A stretch of 64,000 nt of DNA from DATNPH01 sp036703315. GTDB taxonomy: Bacteria; Cyanobacteriota; Cyanobacteriia; Cyanobacteriales; Coleofasciculaceae. The stretch's first letter is position 1; each line of letters begins with the position of its first letter. Below are positions 43,338-51,605 of the stretch, piece after piece. The stretch is from the NCBI GenBank assembly GCA_036703315.1, contig DATNPH010000190.1:23053-87052 (forward strand), in the 5' to 3' direction. The notes beneath the pieces were generated by a model. It ran no database searches, was not told the origin of the DNA, and saw only the letters and a list, made by a program, of their open reading frames with translations. The position numbers and the translations under genes were made by a program.

Positions 43338-44528
43338 TCAACTATTTGGCTCAAGCTTAGAGTGATGGGTTCCGAGTAAATCCAGAATAACTTGCACAGC
43401 ACAAGCAACAGCCACTAACCCAATTACCATAATGGGTGACAGAGTGCTGCCAGCAACGGCAAGAATCAGAATGAATGCCGCAGACCCAAGGCGATAGGCA
43501 GCTAAAATTTTACGGCGTCGTGTTGTCCCCAGGGTGCAGGTGATTAGGTGGATAATGGACAGGGAAATCAAGCATAGTGCTACGGAGAAACAGATGAGCC
43601 ATCGATCAGCAGTGGATAGAGCTATTCCTGCTTTGCTGGCTATGACATGCTCCACACCAACACCAGCACCAGCAATGCCAATAGCGAGTGGTAGATGGGC
43701 ATAGAGCCACATGAGACCGATACCCATGCGACCACCTCCCATTGACCGCAGGGGAGAGCCATCAACGCTGTCAAAGTAGATCCACCACAGGCTGAAAGCG
43801 ATGCTCATGCCTACCACTGCCTCCATTGCTGATGAGACACCCCATTCCAACTGAGCAACACCTCTGACTACGGCAATGACTGACTCGCCCAACACGATGA
43901 TTGTAAATAAGCCCAAACGTTCTGGTATGTGTGAAAAGCTTGGCGGTACCTTGGCAACTAGATGTCCTGCTGTTAGAGGGGTGGCGAAGTCGAGGATTAG
44001 CGCCAATCCCCAAAGCCCAAACCGCCAAGGTGCTGGAACAAAAATTGACATCAGCCAAATTACGGCGGCAATGCTAAATCCTATAGCGTACCAAGTTGTC
44101 AACCCTCGCGCTGCCACCAGATGATATCCAGCGACGAGATACTGAATAATCAATATACTGCGAACAGTTATATAGGAGAGAGCAAAGCCTGTTGAACTGT
44201 CTCCTAAGCCGTGATGTACATTGACAGCTAACACGGCGATCGCAATCATTTGCAGTAGTGTCAGCAACCGATGTCCTAAGTCGTCTGTGTCGAACCGGGT
44301 GGCATAAAACGTTGCTCCAACCCAGGACCACCAAATTGGCACAAAAAGTAGCACGTAGCCCAAGTAGCCCGACAGCGAAACATGTTCGCTGAGACTATGA
44401 GCTACTTCAGAAATCGCAGCTACAAACACTAAATCATAGAAAAGTTCCAGCCAAGTTGCGTGTCTTTCTTCTTCTTGGTCTTGGGGAGTACGTAGGCGGG
44501 GGGGCTGCCATAAACTTTTTGTCATCAC
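43338..44528 (-). CDS. Low temperature requirement protein A (LtrA) family
   Basis: This 396-residue polytopic membrane protein has about eleven helices and the LtrA signature regions RHATWLELFYDLVFVAAIS near the N-terminus (about residues 22-40), VPIWWSWVGATFYATRFD, and ERLGLFTIIVLGESVIAVV in the middle. LtrA was named from a Listeria mutant that failed to grow in the cold, and its molecular role is unresolved. The start ATG at 44528 is followed by a basic stretch. It is the most downstream gene of a minus-strand group with nuclease-like genes, but the 211-base gap after the NYN gene makes co-transcription uncertain. Confidence 0.88.
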   Translation of the reverse strand: MMTKSLWQPPRLRTPQDQEEERHATWLELFYDLVFVAAISEVAHSLSEHVSLSGYLGYVLLFVPIWWSWVGATFYATRFDTDDLGHRLLTLLQMIAIAVLAVNVHHGLGDSSTGFALSYITVRSILIIQYLVAGYHLVAARGLTTWYAIGFSIAAVIWLMSIFVPAPWRFGLWGLALILDFATPLTAGHLVAKVPPSFSHIPERLGLFTIIVLGESVIAVVRGVAQLEWGVSSAMEAVVGMSIAFSLWWIYFDSVDGSPLRSMGGGRMGIGLMWLYAHLPLAIGIAGAGVGVEHVIASKAGIALSTADRWLICFSVALCLISLSIIHLITCTLGTTRRRKILAAYRLGSAAFILILAVAGSTLSPIMVIGLVAVACAVQVILDLLGTHHSKLEPNS

Positions 44529-44739
44529 AGCATTTCCTTACTACAGTTGGCATTGAAAATTATCTGCTGAAGCGATCGCGTCACGCTTCTTAAAAAACGG
44601 CACGGTAGACCCGTAAGGGAAATAACTAGGAATGCCTAATTGCGAGATTGGGAAGCTCATCGCTCTTCAGGGGATGAGTGGATGTGACATTGATGTAGAG
44701 TGGGCAAATCACACCTGATGAGCTACAGTTCACCTTTAG

Positions 44740-45279
44740 TCAATTTTTTTTGATGACATCCCAGCAATCATTCAACCAGAGCACCTGATCGGCATAGCTT
44801 TGAAGATCTGCTGAAATACTATTATCAAAGCCACTAATCCATATTTCCTTATGTAATTCGTTCTTGACGTAGGAAATTGCATCTTCAAAATCACCATCAC
44901 CTGCTGAGAGTATCAGGCGCTCATACTGATTTTGTGTTGCCAGCTTTAGGAGCAGAGTGGTAATTCCTACATCAACTCCTTTCTGAACTTGACGGTCAAA
45001 CTGGTACTCACACTTTGGACATTTAAGATGTATATCTTTAAGTTTGTAGAGCTGCACTCGCATTTTCGGTCCGCGTGGTGGTGCAGTCTTGAGCCATGTA
45101 TGAAACGCATCCTGTTGATCAGTCGCTGGATTGGGAGTGGAATTTAGGTAGTAGCTCTCAAAAAACTTATTTCCATTGTGCTGCTCAAGTTCACTCTTCA
45201 GTTTGAGATAATCAAAGTGACCAGGGGCAGAATTTCTCATGTACGCAGCATCCACTATCCATATAGTTTTCATACTCAT
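44740..45279 (-). CDS. NYN-domain (LabA-like) putative ribonuclease
   Basis: The NYN fold is a PIN-like nuclease domain with clustered acidic residues. From ATG 45279 the product has about 179 residues: IWIVDAAYMRNSAPGHFDY gives the first acidic strand, a single CPKC sits before QKGVDVGITTLLLKLATQ, and ILSAGDGDFEDAISYVKNE has the central acidic pair. These match the NYN/LabA pattern D...KGVDV...SGDGDF. GGGGAG lies upstream of ATG 45279; the frame is open to 45429, but that part looks noncoding. The target RNA is unknown. It lies next to two broken nuclease genes. Confidence 0.82.
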   Translation of the reverse strand: MSMKTIWIVDAAYMRNSAPGHFDYLKLKSELEQHNGNKFFESYYLNSTPNPATDQQDAFHTWLKTAPPRGPKMRVQLYKLKDIHLKCPKCEYQFDRQVQKGVDVGITTLLLKLATQNQYERLILSAGDGDFEDAISYVKNELHKEIWISGFDNSISADLQSYADQVLWLNDCWDVIKKN

Positions 45280-45503
45280 GTCAAAATTGCTCCCCTTCTT
45301 ATTTTCATAATAATTTCTCTCATCTTTGCACAGCCTTCCTATGAGTTCAGGTTGACTAGTTCTAAGGTAGACAAAAATCTGGAAAGAAAGTTTTGCCCAA
45401 GTCTTACACAGATGACTGAGCGATCGCACCTCTTCACCTCATCCAGCACAAAAAGTGCTCACGCCTCAACTCCTGTAACTATTCTTCATTTTATTCAATA
45501 AAT

Positions 45504-46096
45504 CTATTCTGTTTGTTTTTGAATCCTTTCTTTTGCTTTTTCTACTTCACCTCCTATTGGAACGGGATAATGTGTTACTACTCCACTACCGACTATAAGA
45601 CTGACTCCATTAACTTGATCGGTAAATGCAGCAACTACATCACTTGGGTTCTCTAAACTTGGTTCTTTAAATAGGGATTTGAATTCAGCAAAAAATTTTT
45701 ATTTGTTGAGTTATAATGTAATTTTATTAAACCTATATCTTCAGTTCTTGCTACTTTAATCGCTCCAAACTGAAGTCCGAATGTAGTTACAATAATTCCA
45801 CTTTTTGCCTCTACATCTCGAATGATATAGGCAAATGCAGCTACTGTATTTTGTACAACTTTATCGCTTTTGTAATGTTTGCATTCGATTAAGATAAGCT
45901 GATCATTAATATCATATCCATATCCATCTACTTCCCATTGGGTTCCGGTCTTTATCCCTGGAAGTTTGTCTTTAGGCTTTATTACGAGGTTAAATAAGTT
46001 GAAGTATTTTTCAAGATACTTCTGAACTCTCTCGTCATTAAGAATTTGTCTAGTGTAATCTTCATATTTTTGCCAGTCTGATTGTTTTTCTAGCAT
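45504..46096 (-). pseudogene. PD-(D/E)XK (Mrr-like) nuclease with a T-run frameshift
   Basis: The first frame starts near ATG 46096 (MLEKQSDWQKYEDY). It holds the nuclease core WEVDGYGYDINDQLILIECK, in which Asp, Glu and Lys fit D-x(n)-ExK, and ends early at 45653. A shift at the six-T run (minus strand, 45685-45680) opens a second frame reading FFAEFKSLFKEPSLENPSD, then DQVNGVSLIVGSG, to a TAG at 45504-45506. Together they give a continuous protein of about 197 residues. The shift needed is -1 (one T re-read, or one T lost in the genome). It may be a broken gene, or one using slippage. Mrr-like proteins cut modified DNA, but that is family knowledge only. Confidence 0.7.
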
Positions 46097-46154
46097 ATTC
46101 TGCTTAAACAAAGTGCTTCTTGCCTGTCCTAACGCTGCAAAGCCTACTGCTGAT

Positions 46155-46401
46155 TTAGTGAACGCCCCCGTCAGTCTCCGGGTCAACTGCCGCAGTTTTA
46201 TCACCTTTGTAGCGATTGCAAAGAGGACAAGCTAACCACAAATTGGATTCATTATTGTACCCTGTTTTGCGATGGGGATAATATGTTCGATTTCCAAACG
46301 TGCCATCACTAAATGCTGGGGACTCAAACAATAACCGCAGCGATTTCCTTGGCTCGTTGTGCCAGCGTTTCAGGAAGTTCAAGCGTGACAATTTCAGCCA
46401 T
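46155..46401 (-). pseudogene. HNH endonuclease remnant with two frameshifts
   Basis: Three consecutive frames carry parts of one HNH protein: MAEIVTLELPETLAQRAKE from ATG 46401; then RCGYCLSPQHL and RLEIEHIIPIAKQGT (first H of HNH, and a CxxC); then NNESNLWLACPLCNRYKGDK (N, and the second CxxC). Each join needs a single-base change near 46345 and 46255. The protein stops at DPETDGGVH, where homologues continue. The resulting product is dead in any frame. It lies directly upstream of the PD-(D/E)XK gene, whose annotated GTG start at 46204 falls inside this remnant, so that gene's real start is further on. Confidence 0.65.
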
Positions 46402-46654
46402 TTCTCACAAAAAGAGCCTTTCCCTCTGATTGTATCCATGAAGTTTGCCCGATCCTGCTCCGAAAGGATTGCGATCGCCCAATCTACTTGTTTGCGATAG
46501 CACACGGCAAAATAGATGTGGTTAAGAACAAATTAGGCTTGCTAAGCGCAAATCACTCAATCAAGTAGTATTGGCAAATGACCCCTTTTGAATTCAAAAT
46601 TCAATATCTAAAAGTCTTTTTGAATTGATAATTTTGAATTGGAGCCAAGCGACT

Positions 46655-47746
46655 TTGACCAGTCCTGCAAGACCAATTAACCTATTTGAGTATCAAACCC
46701 TAGCCAGCCAGCAGTTACCTCAGATGGCGTGGGATTACTACGCCAGTGGAGCATGGGACGAAATCACGCTACGGGACAACCGCGCAGCCTTTGAGCGGTA
46801 TAAACTTCGTCCCCGGATGTTAGTAGATGTGAGCCAGCGAGACTTAAGCACCAAACTACTGGGCCAATCCCTGCCACTGCCCATTCTGATTGCCCCAATG
46901 GCTTTTCAGTGTCTGGCTCATCCAGAAGGAGAAATTGCCACGGCTAAAGCAGCGGCGAAGCTGGGAAGTGTGATGGTGTTGAGTACGCTGGCGACCAAGA
47001 GCATGGAAGAGGTTAGCACTGTAACAAACCAGACGCATCAGTGGTTTCAGCTGTATGTGCATCGCGATCGCGCCCTGACTCGTGTCCTGGTAGAACGCGC
47101 TTATGCCGCAGGCTTCCAGGCGCTTTGTCTAACTGTCGATACTCCTCTTGTGGGGCGTCGGGAGAAAGATATGCGTAATCAGTTTGCTCTGCCACCAGGG
47201 ATGGAATTGGCGAATTTATCAACGTTGACAGACCTTGAAATTCCCTACAGAACAGGTGAATCAGGTTTGTTTGCCTATTTCGCTGAGCAAATTAACCCAG
47301 CGTTGACTTGGGCAGATTTGGAATGGTTACAATCTCTCTGTCCGCTTCCAGTCGTAGTCAAAGGGATTTTGCGAGGAGATGACGCTATTCGAGCTGTAGA
47401 ACATGGAGCGAGAGCGGTGATTGTTTCTAATCATGGGGGCAGACAATTGGATGGGGCGATCGCATCCGTTGATGCCCTAAGTGAGGTAGTAGCAGCTGTG
47501 GGGGATAAAGTAGAGGTACTGGTAGATGGCGGCATTCGTCGTGGAACTGATGTCCTCAAAGCTCTGGCATTAGGTGCAAAAGCTGTACTGTTGGGACGCC
47601 CCGTGTTGTGGGGATTAGCTGTAGGAGGAGAAGCAGGTGTACAGCATGTAATTGAGCTGTTGCGGGATGAGCTAGATCTAGCGATGGCGTTGAGTGGCTG
47701 TGCCAAGCTACAAGATATTGACCCCAGCTTAGTAGTTCAGTTTTAG
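46655..47746 (+). CDS. FMN-dependent alpha-hydroxyacid oxidase
   Basis: The family oxidises L-lactate or glycolate, giving 2-oxoacid and hydrogen peroxide, with FMN. From the TTG at 46655 (GGAG eight bases upstream) the product has 363 residues: PINLFEYQTLASQQLPQMAW, then YYASGAWDEITLRDN, PILIAPMAFQCLAHPEGE, QLYVHRDRALTRVL, VVKGILRGDDAIRAVEHGA, IVSNHGGRQLDG with the catalytic His, and VLVDGGIRRGTDVLKALALG for FMN phosphate. An earlier TTG at 46625 is less likely. The YYASGAWDE block and length recall the cyanobacterial lactate oxidase type, but lactate versus glycolate cannot be decided here. Confidence 0.92.
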   Translation: MTSPARPINLFEYQTLASQQLPQMAWDYYASGAWDEITLRDNRAAFERYKLRPRMLVDVSQRDLSTKLLGQSLPLPILIAPMAFQCLAHPEGEIATAKAAAKLGSVMVLSTLATKSMEEVSTVTNQTHQWFQLYVHRDRALTRVLVERAYAAGFQALCLTVDTPLVGRREKDMRNQFALPPGMELANLSTLTDLEIPYRTGESGLFAYFAEQINPALTWADLEWLQSLCPLPVVVKGILRGDDAIRAVEHGARAVIVSNHGGRQLDGAIASVDALSEVVAAVGDKVEVLVDGGIRRGTDVLKALALGAKAVLLGRPVLWGLAVGGEAGVQHVIELLRDELDLAMALSGCAKLQDIDPSLVVQF

Positions 47747-48038
47747 CGTCTGCTACATTTATTAAGAATCCCTTGCATCGACAAAATAAAATTTACTGAG
47801 ACAAGGGTTGGGGGTAAGGAACAGCAACTAATTCTAGGAGTCACCTATTGGTGGCACCCTGCACATATGGAGTGATCACAGGTTTTTCGTGAATGAGTCG
47901 GCTGGCGATCGCGAAGCTTATCTAGATAAGCTTCGCTCAAACGATCAGTATGTTTCTTCTTTGCCTGGAATTAGCCAGTTGCGTCAATTTGCCGTTAATC
48001 TAATCTTCAGTCAAGACAATATTTAGGAGTGAGGACGC

Positions 48039-49259
48039 ATGTTTCGTCTGCCTGACAAGCACCCGGTTTTTAACCGTGCCGTGTTATGGCCAATTCTTTT
48101 GGGTTCAACAGCTTTGTTTGTACCCTTGGTGTTAGCTAAATCTATACCACCCCAACCTCAGCCGATAACAGCGTCCTCTGAGCCTTCCCCCCAATCGCCG
48201 CCTTCCCCCGAACAGTCAAAAGACAAACTCTTAGCTTTAGCGGAGAGGGAGTGGCAGCATCGTCTGGTCAGCCAAGGTCTGACATGGCCACAAAGTTCGA
48301 ATACTAATACAAGTACGACCACATCTAAAACTTCTACCTCCAAGACTGATACATCACCCTCTAAATCTGCTGTTGCCAAGACTAATACGCCACAGGCGTC
48401 CAAGTCCAAGACTACCGCTCAAACTCAAGCTTCAGAGCCATCTAAGACTAGCAAGCAGCAGCCGAGCAAATCTCAAGGTTCCACTACGGGTAAGCAGGAC
48501 GTTCCACATCACGCTCACACGGGTCCAACACTAGAGATGCGAGTAGCGATCGCCAATGGGGATAGTTCACTAGTTGTTGGTGCCTCAACATCGGCTGAGG
48601 TAGTTGATGCTCAAGGTAAGGGTCTAGGGAAGCTGCCAGCCAACGAGGGAACCAATGTCCTACCTAATGGACAATCGCTTCGCCTAGGAAAGTGGGAGAC
48701 GCCAGCAGGCGTTTGGATTAAGCCGACGAAAGGAGGGTTGATATTCGTCAACGATCGCTGGTATCGAGGTGATTTACTGCTAGTTACCCAAGGCAATAGC
48801 CTCCTAGCCGTTAACTATGTTGAGCTTGAGGATTACATTGCCAGTGTAGTTGGAGCTGAAGTGTCTCCTAGTTGGCCGATGGATGCCTTAAAAGCTCAAG
48901 CCATTGCTGCTCGCTCTTATGCCATAGTTCATTACATTCGACCTGCCAGCTCTCTATATGATTTAGGGAATACTGAGCGGTGGCAAGTCTACAGAGGAAT
49001 TACTGCTGAGTGGAACACGACTCGTCAGGCAGTGCATGAAACCAGCGGAGTTTTTCTGAGTTATAAAGGCGGGGTAGTTGAATCTCTGTACGCTGCCTCT
49101 GATGACATTGTGGTTAATGTGTTTGGCGGTAGAGGTATGAGCCAGAATGGAGCGTTAAGTTTGGCTCAGAAGGGTTACAACTATCAACAAATTCTAGGCA
49201 ACTATTATCCTGGAACCTCTTTGGCTTGGCTTGATACTAAAAAATCTGATGCAGATTAG
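48039..49259 (+). CDS. SpoIID/LytB-domain protein
   Basis: SpoIID proteins are lytic enzymes or regulators acting on peptidoglycan. The 406-residue product begins with a short basic N-terminus and a hydrophobic anchor (LWPILLGSTALFVPLVLA). A low-complexity Thr/Ser/Lys linker spans about residues 40-160, with TSTTTSKTSTSKTDTSPS as a sample. The folded SpoIID part follows with LLLVTQGNSLLAVNYVELED, VSPSWPMDALKAQAIAARSY and GRGMSQNGALSLAQKGYNYQ. A strong GGAG site precedes ATG 48039. In cyanobacteria this domain is not tied to sporulation, and a role in wall remodelling is an inference. Confidence 0.9.
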   Translation: MFRLPDKHPVFNRAVLWPILLGSTALFVPLVLAKSIPPQPQPITASSEPSPQSPPSPEQSKDKLLALAEREWQHRLVSQGLTWPQSSNTNTSTTTSKTSTSKTDTSPSKSAVAKTNTPQASKSKTTAQTQASEPSKTSKQQPSKSQGSTTGKQDVPHHAHTGPTLEMRVAIANGDSSLVVGASTSAEVVDAQGKGLGKLPANEGTNVLPNGQSLRLGKWETPAGVWIKPTKGGLIFVNDRWYRGDLLLVTQGNSLLAVNYVELEDYIASVVGAEVSPSWPMDALKAQAIAARSYAIVHYIRPASSLYDLGNTERWQVYRGITAEWNTTRQAVHETSGVFLSYKGGVVESLYAASDDIVVNVFGGRGMSQNGALSLAQKGYNYQQILGNYYPGTSLAWLDTKKSDAD

Positions 49260-49261
49260 TA

Positions 49262-49287
49262 CCGCTCCCTTAGAAGTCAAAAGTCAA
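49262..49287 (+). repeat. 26-bp dispersed repeat, copy 2
   Basis: This copy starts CCGCTCCCTTAGAAGTC and matches 18908-18933 with a single base difference. It lies 2 bases after the SpoIID-gene stop. Confidence 0.7.
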
Positions 49288-49385
49288 GGGCGCTACTTAA
49301 GCTGGGAGAAGGTCGAAAGGGCTATGGCGTAGAAATGCAGGCAACTTACTAATTCAGGCTTAGTCCTAATCAGTCTCAACTAGAT

Positions 49386-49532
49386 TTATTTGTTAGGGCG
49401 TGCTTCCAGTGTGGTAAAAGCCTGGCTAGCTGTCTTTAAGCCCCATTCAAGATTGCACACACCTATCTTGACGGCAATAACAGAGACGAATATTACTAGG
49501 GCAATTGTCCAAGGATCTCTTTGGTCAGGCAT
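49386..49532 (-). CDS. Possible small single-span membrane protein
   Basis: A 48-residue frame from ATG 49532 reads MPDQRDPWTIALVIF, then a hydrophobic stretch VSVIAVKIGVCNL, then a polar tail. One membrane span with a short acidic N-terminus fits the many small cyanobacterial membrane proteins. The frame is open further to 49634, but that upstream part begins inside a terminator stem and looks noncoding. The ribosome site is weak. It is kept as a low-confidence gene. Confidence 0.35.
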   Translation of the reverse strand: MPDQRDPWTIALVIFVSVIAVKIGVCNLEWGLKTASQAFTTLEARPNK

Positions 49533-49619
49533 GATAACCAGTTCTTCAAAACGTTGATGTTCTTCGGTAAAAAATAACTTAGATGTTAGGCAAATGGTAT
49601 TGAAAGCTACTTTTTGAAT

Positions 49620-49655
49620 AAAAAAAGACCCCACTTAGCTGGAAGTGGGGTCTTT
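49620..49655 (-). terminator. Strong 13-bp terminator, T-run on the minus strand
   Basis: AAAGACCCCACTT (49624-49636) and AAGTGGGGTCTTT (49643-49655) form a perfect 13-bp stem. The minus strand continues with a run of T (49626-49620). It ends a transcript entering from the right. A second, separate terminator lies at 49796-49831, which implies a short RNA between them or a tandem stop. Confidence 0.85.
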
Positions 49656-49795
49656 ACTAACACTTGAAATCTGCTAACAATCTCAGTATCGCTAGGTGAT
49701 GTTTGCGTAGACGTTTGCGTAACGTTTAACTTGATGAGTGAGATGAGTGTCTGGTTGGGCAGATGAATCATTGGTACGGTTATGTCCATGACTGG

Positions 49796-49831
49796 AAAAA
49801 AAGCCCCCTTGGTTCTAGTGTCCAACGGGGG
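49796..49831 (-). terminator. Terminator of the RmlD-like gene
   Basis: On the minus strand CCCCCGTTGG (49831-49822) pairs with CCAAGGGGG (49812-49804), with one bulged G, and a run of seven T follows (49802-49796). It lies about 115 bases after the stop of the reductase gene. Confidence 0.8.
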
Positions 49832-49944
49832 AATTTCAAAGCTCGTTAGTTACTTCTCAGTTATGTCAGCACTTTTTACGCAGCTTCCAGACAAAAAATT
49901 AGCTAATGCTCTGGCTACTCAGTAGCTGAAAGCCATCGCTGAAC

Positions 49945-50820
49945 TTAAACTTTACCCCGCAACGCTTCTAATTCTTCCCGCACAGACAAGGGTTGATAGC
50001 CTAAAGCAAAAGCCCTTGAACTATCCAAAGAGACATCAGGGGGCCTTGAGGCTGCCATCGGAACGTCTTTTTGTTTGCCAGCCTTGAGGTTTTCCTGGGG
50101 TAGTTGCAGCACATCAACCATCAAGCGACCAAAATCATAGCGTGATATCCGCTCTTTGCCACCTAAGTGAAGGAGTGCCTCCTCTGTTTCTAGGGCTAAT
50201 AAAAGTCCCTTGGCTGCTGTTTCGCCGCTTACAGGCGTTCTAAACTCGTCTGTAAACAAATTTAGCTCCTTTCCTTCTCTAAGAGTCTTGATGAATGGCT
50301 GGATAAAGCTAGTAGCTGTAGGCGGCGCAAGACCAAACATTAGAGGCATCCGGCAAATAGTTGCTCTGGGATAACGCGATCGCATTCCTTGCTCAGCCTT
50401 GACTTTTTGCTCACCGTAAAGGCTCACTGGAGACACCGGATCTGTCTCCTGATAGGGCGCATTGAGTCCATCAAAAACTAAGTCGGTGGACGTAAAAACG
50501 CAAGGGATTCCATAATCTCCACTCAATCCGGCAATATTACAAGAGGCTGTTACGTTGATTAAGTGTGATTCCTCAGGGTAGGTTTGACAAAAATTGGGGC
50601 TAGATTGGGCGGCAGTATGGATAACGGCGGCTGGCTGAATGTCACTGAACAAACGCTTGATTTCCTGAAAATCCCTCAAGTCAACCTTGATCAGGTTTAC
50701 ACCTGAAATCTCAACCGCCTTGGAAAAGTAAGTTCCGTAAACATCCCATTGTTGTTTAGCTAGCTGGCAAAGGTTCCATCCCAAAAAACCACTAGCGCCT
50801 GTGACTAAGAGTTTTTTCAT
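49945..50820 (-). CDS. NAD(P)-dependent sugar-nucleotide reductase, RmlD-like
   Basis: The 291-residue product is an extended SDR of the RmlD (dTDP-4-dehydrorhamnose reductase) type. It has GASGFLGWNLCQLAKQ at the N-terminus for cofactor binding, IHTAAQSSPNFCQTYPEES, the catalytic Tyr-x3-Lys in SLYGEQKVKAEQG, and HLGGKERISRYDFGRLMVD near the C-terminus. Activity on rhamnose nucleotides is only inferred, because no rfbA, B or C is adjacent. It is cytoplasmic and stands alone, followed by two terminators. Confidence 0.83.
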   Translation of the reverse strand: MKKLLVTGASGFLGWNLCQLAKQQWDVYGTYFSKAVEISGVNLIKVDLRDFQEIKRLFSDIQPAAVIHTAAQSSPNFCQTYPEESHLINVTASCNIAGLSGDYGIPCVFTSTDLVFDGLNAPYQETDPVSPVSLYGEQKVKAEQGMRSRYPRATICRMPLMFGLAPPTATSFIQPFIKTLREGKELNLFTDEFRTPVSGETAAKGLLLALETEEALLHLGGKERISRYDFGRLMVDVLQLPQENLKAGKQKDVPMAASRPPDVSLDSSRAFALGYQPLSVREELEALRGKV

Positions 50821-50948
50821 TAGAGTCTTCCCTCCCTACCCAGTGGTTGACATTTTCGCTTACTCTCGAAGTACGATTAACAGTGGCGATCGCTCCTCCA
50901 CAACGTTAATGTAACTAATGAAGCAGTTTTGACAAAAATTAACACTTG

Positions 50949-51524
50949 ATGCCCTTTCAACTGTTATCCAAATCCCTGATATGGCTCAGTGCCGCTATTC
51001 TCATCCTTACTTTAGGGGGATGCGAAACCGTTCAAAACCTTTTTAAGCAGGGCGGCTACACTGTCAAACGTGTTTCAGACGGAGACACAATAACTGTCAC
51101 CGACACCTCCGGCAAAGACTTTACCGTTCGCTTCGCCTGCGTGGATGCCCCAGAAGTTCCTCATACTACCAAGGAGAGGAAAAGCAGAAAATTGGTGGAC
51201 AAAATCCAATTTAAGTGGGGAGAACAAGCGCATCAGCGACTACGGCAATTGGTTGAACAAGGAGGCGATCGGGTTAAACTAACCATCACTGATACGGATC
51301 AGTATGGGCGCAGAGTAAGTGAGGTACGTCTATCCAACGGCACGTTCATTCAGCAAGTTTTAACTCAAGAAGGATTAGTGCAAGTCTATAAACCCTACCT
51401 AAAAAATTGCCCCAGTGCCTCAATTTTGCAGCAAGCAGAAGCGGATGCCAAGCAGCGGCGTAAAGGGGTTTGGGGAGATCCAAAGTATGTCTCTGCTTGG
51501 GACTGGCGACGCAATAATAAATAG
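50949..51524 (+). CDS. Thermonuclease-like (SNase) lipoprotein
   Basis: The product of about 191 residues has a lipoprotein signal: a hydrophobic segment, then LGGC (Cys near residue 25). The SNase fold follows with VKRVSDGDTITVTD, VRFACVDAPEVPH, YGRRVSEVRLSNG and GLVQVYKPYL. The Asp and Arg residues of the staphylococcal nuclease site have equivalents in DGDTITV, VRFACVDAPE and DQYGRR. An extracellular or periplasmic, calcium-dependent nuclease is likely. The start is ATG 50949 (a TTG lies one codon earlier). It diverges from the RmlD-like gene with 128 bases between. Confidence 0.87.
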   Translation: MPFQLLSKSLIWLSAAILILTLGGCETVQNLFKQGGYTVKRVSDGDTITVTDTSGKDFTVRFACVDAPEVPHTTKERKSRKLVDKIQFKWGEQAHQRLRQLVEQGGDRVKLTITDTDQYGRRVSEVRLSNGTFIQQVLTQEGLVQVYKPYLKNCPSASILQQAEADAKQRRKGVWGDPKYVSAWDWRRNNK

Positions 51525-51605
51525 GAATTGGTAATTGTCAAAAGGTTGAAGGTTAGACTTAGATTTTTTTACCTACCAGCTTCCAGCTCTTCAGACAACT
51601 AACCA

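Noticed and set aside
49607..49825. 72-codon minus-strand frame
   Set aside because: It spans both terminator structures and has no coding character.
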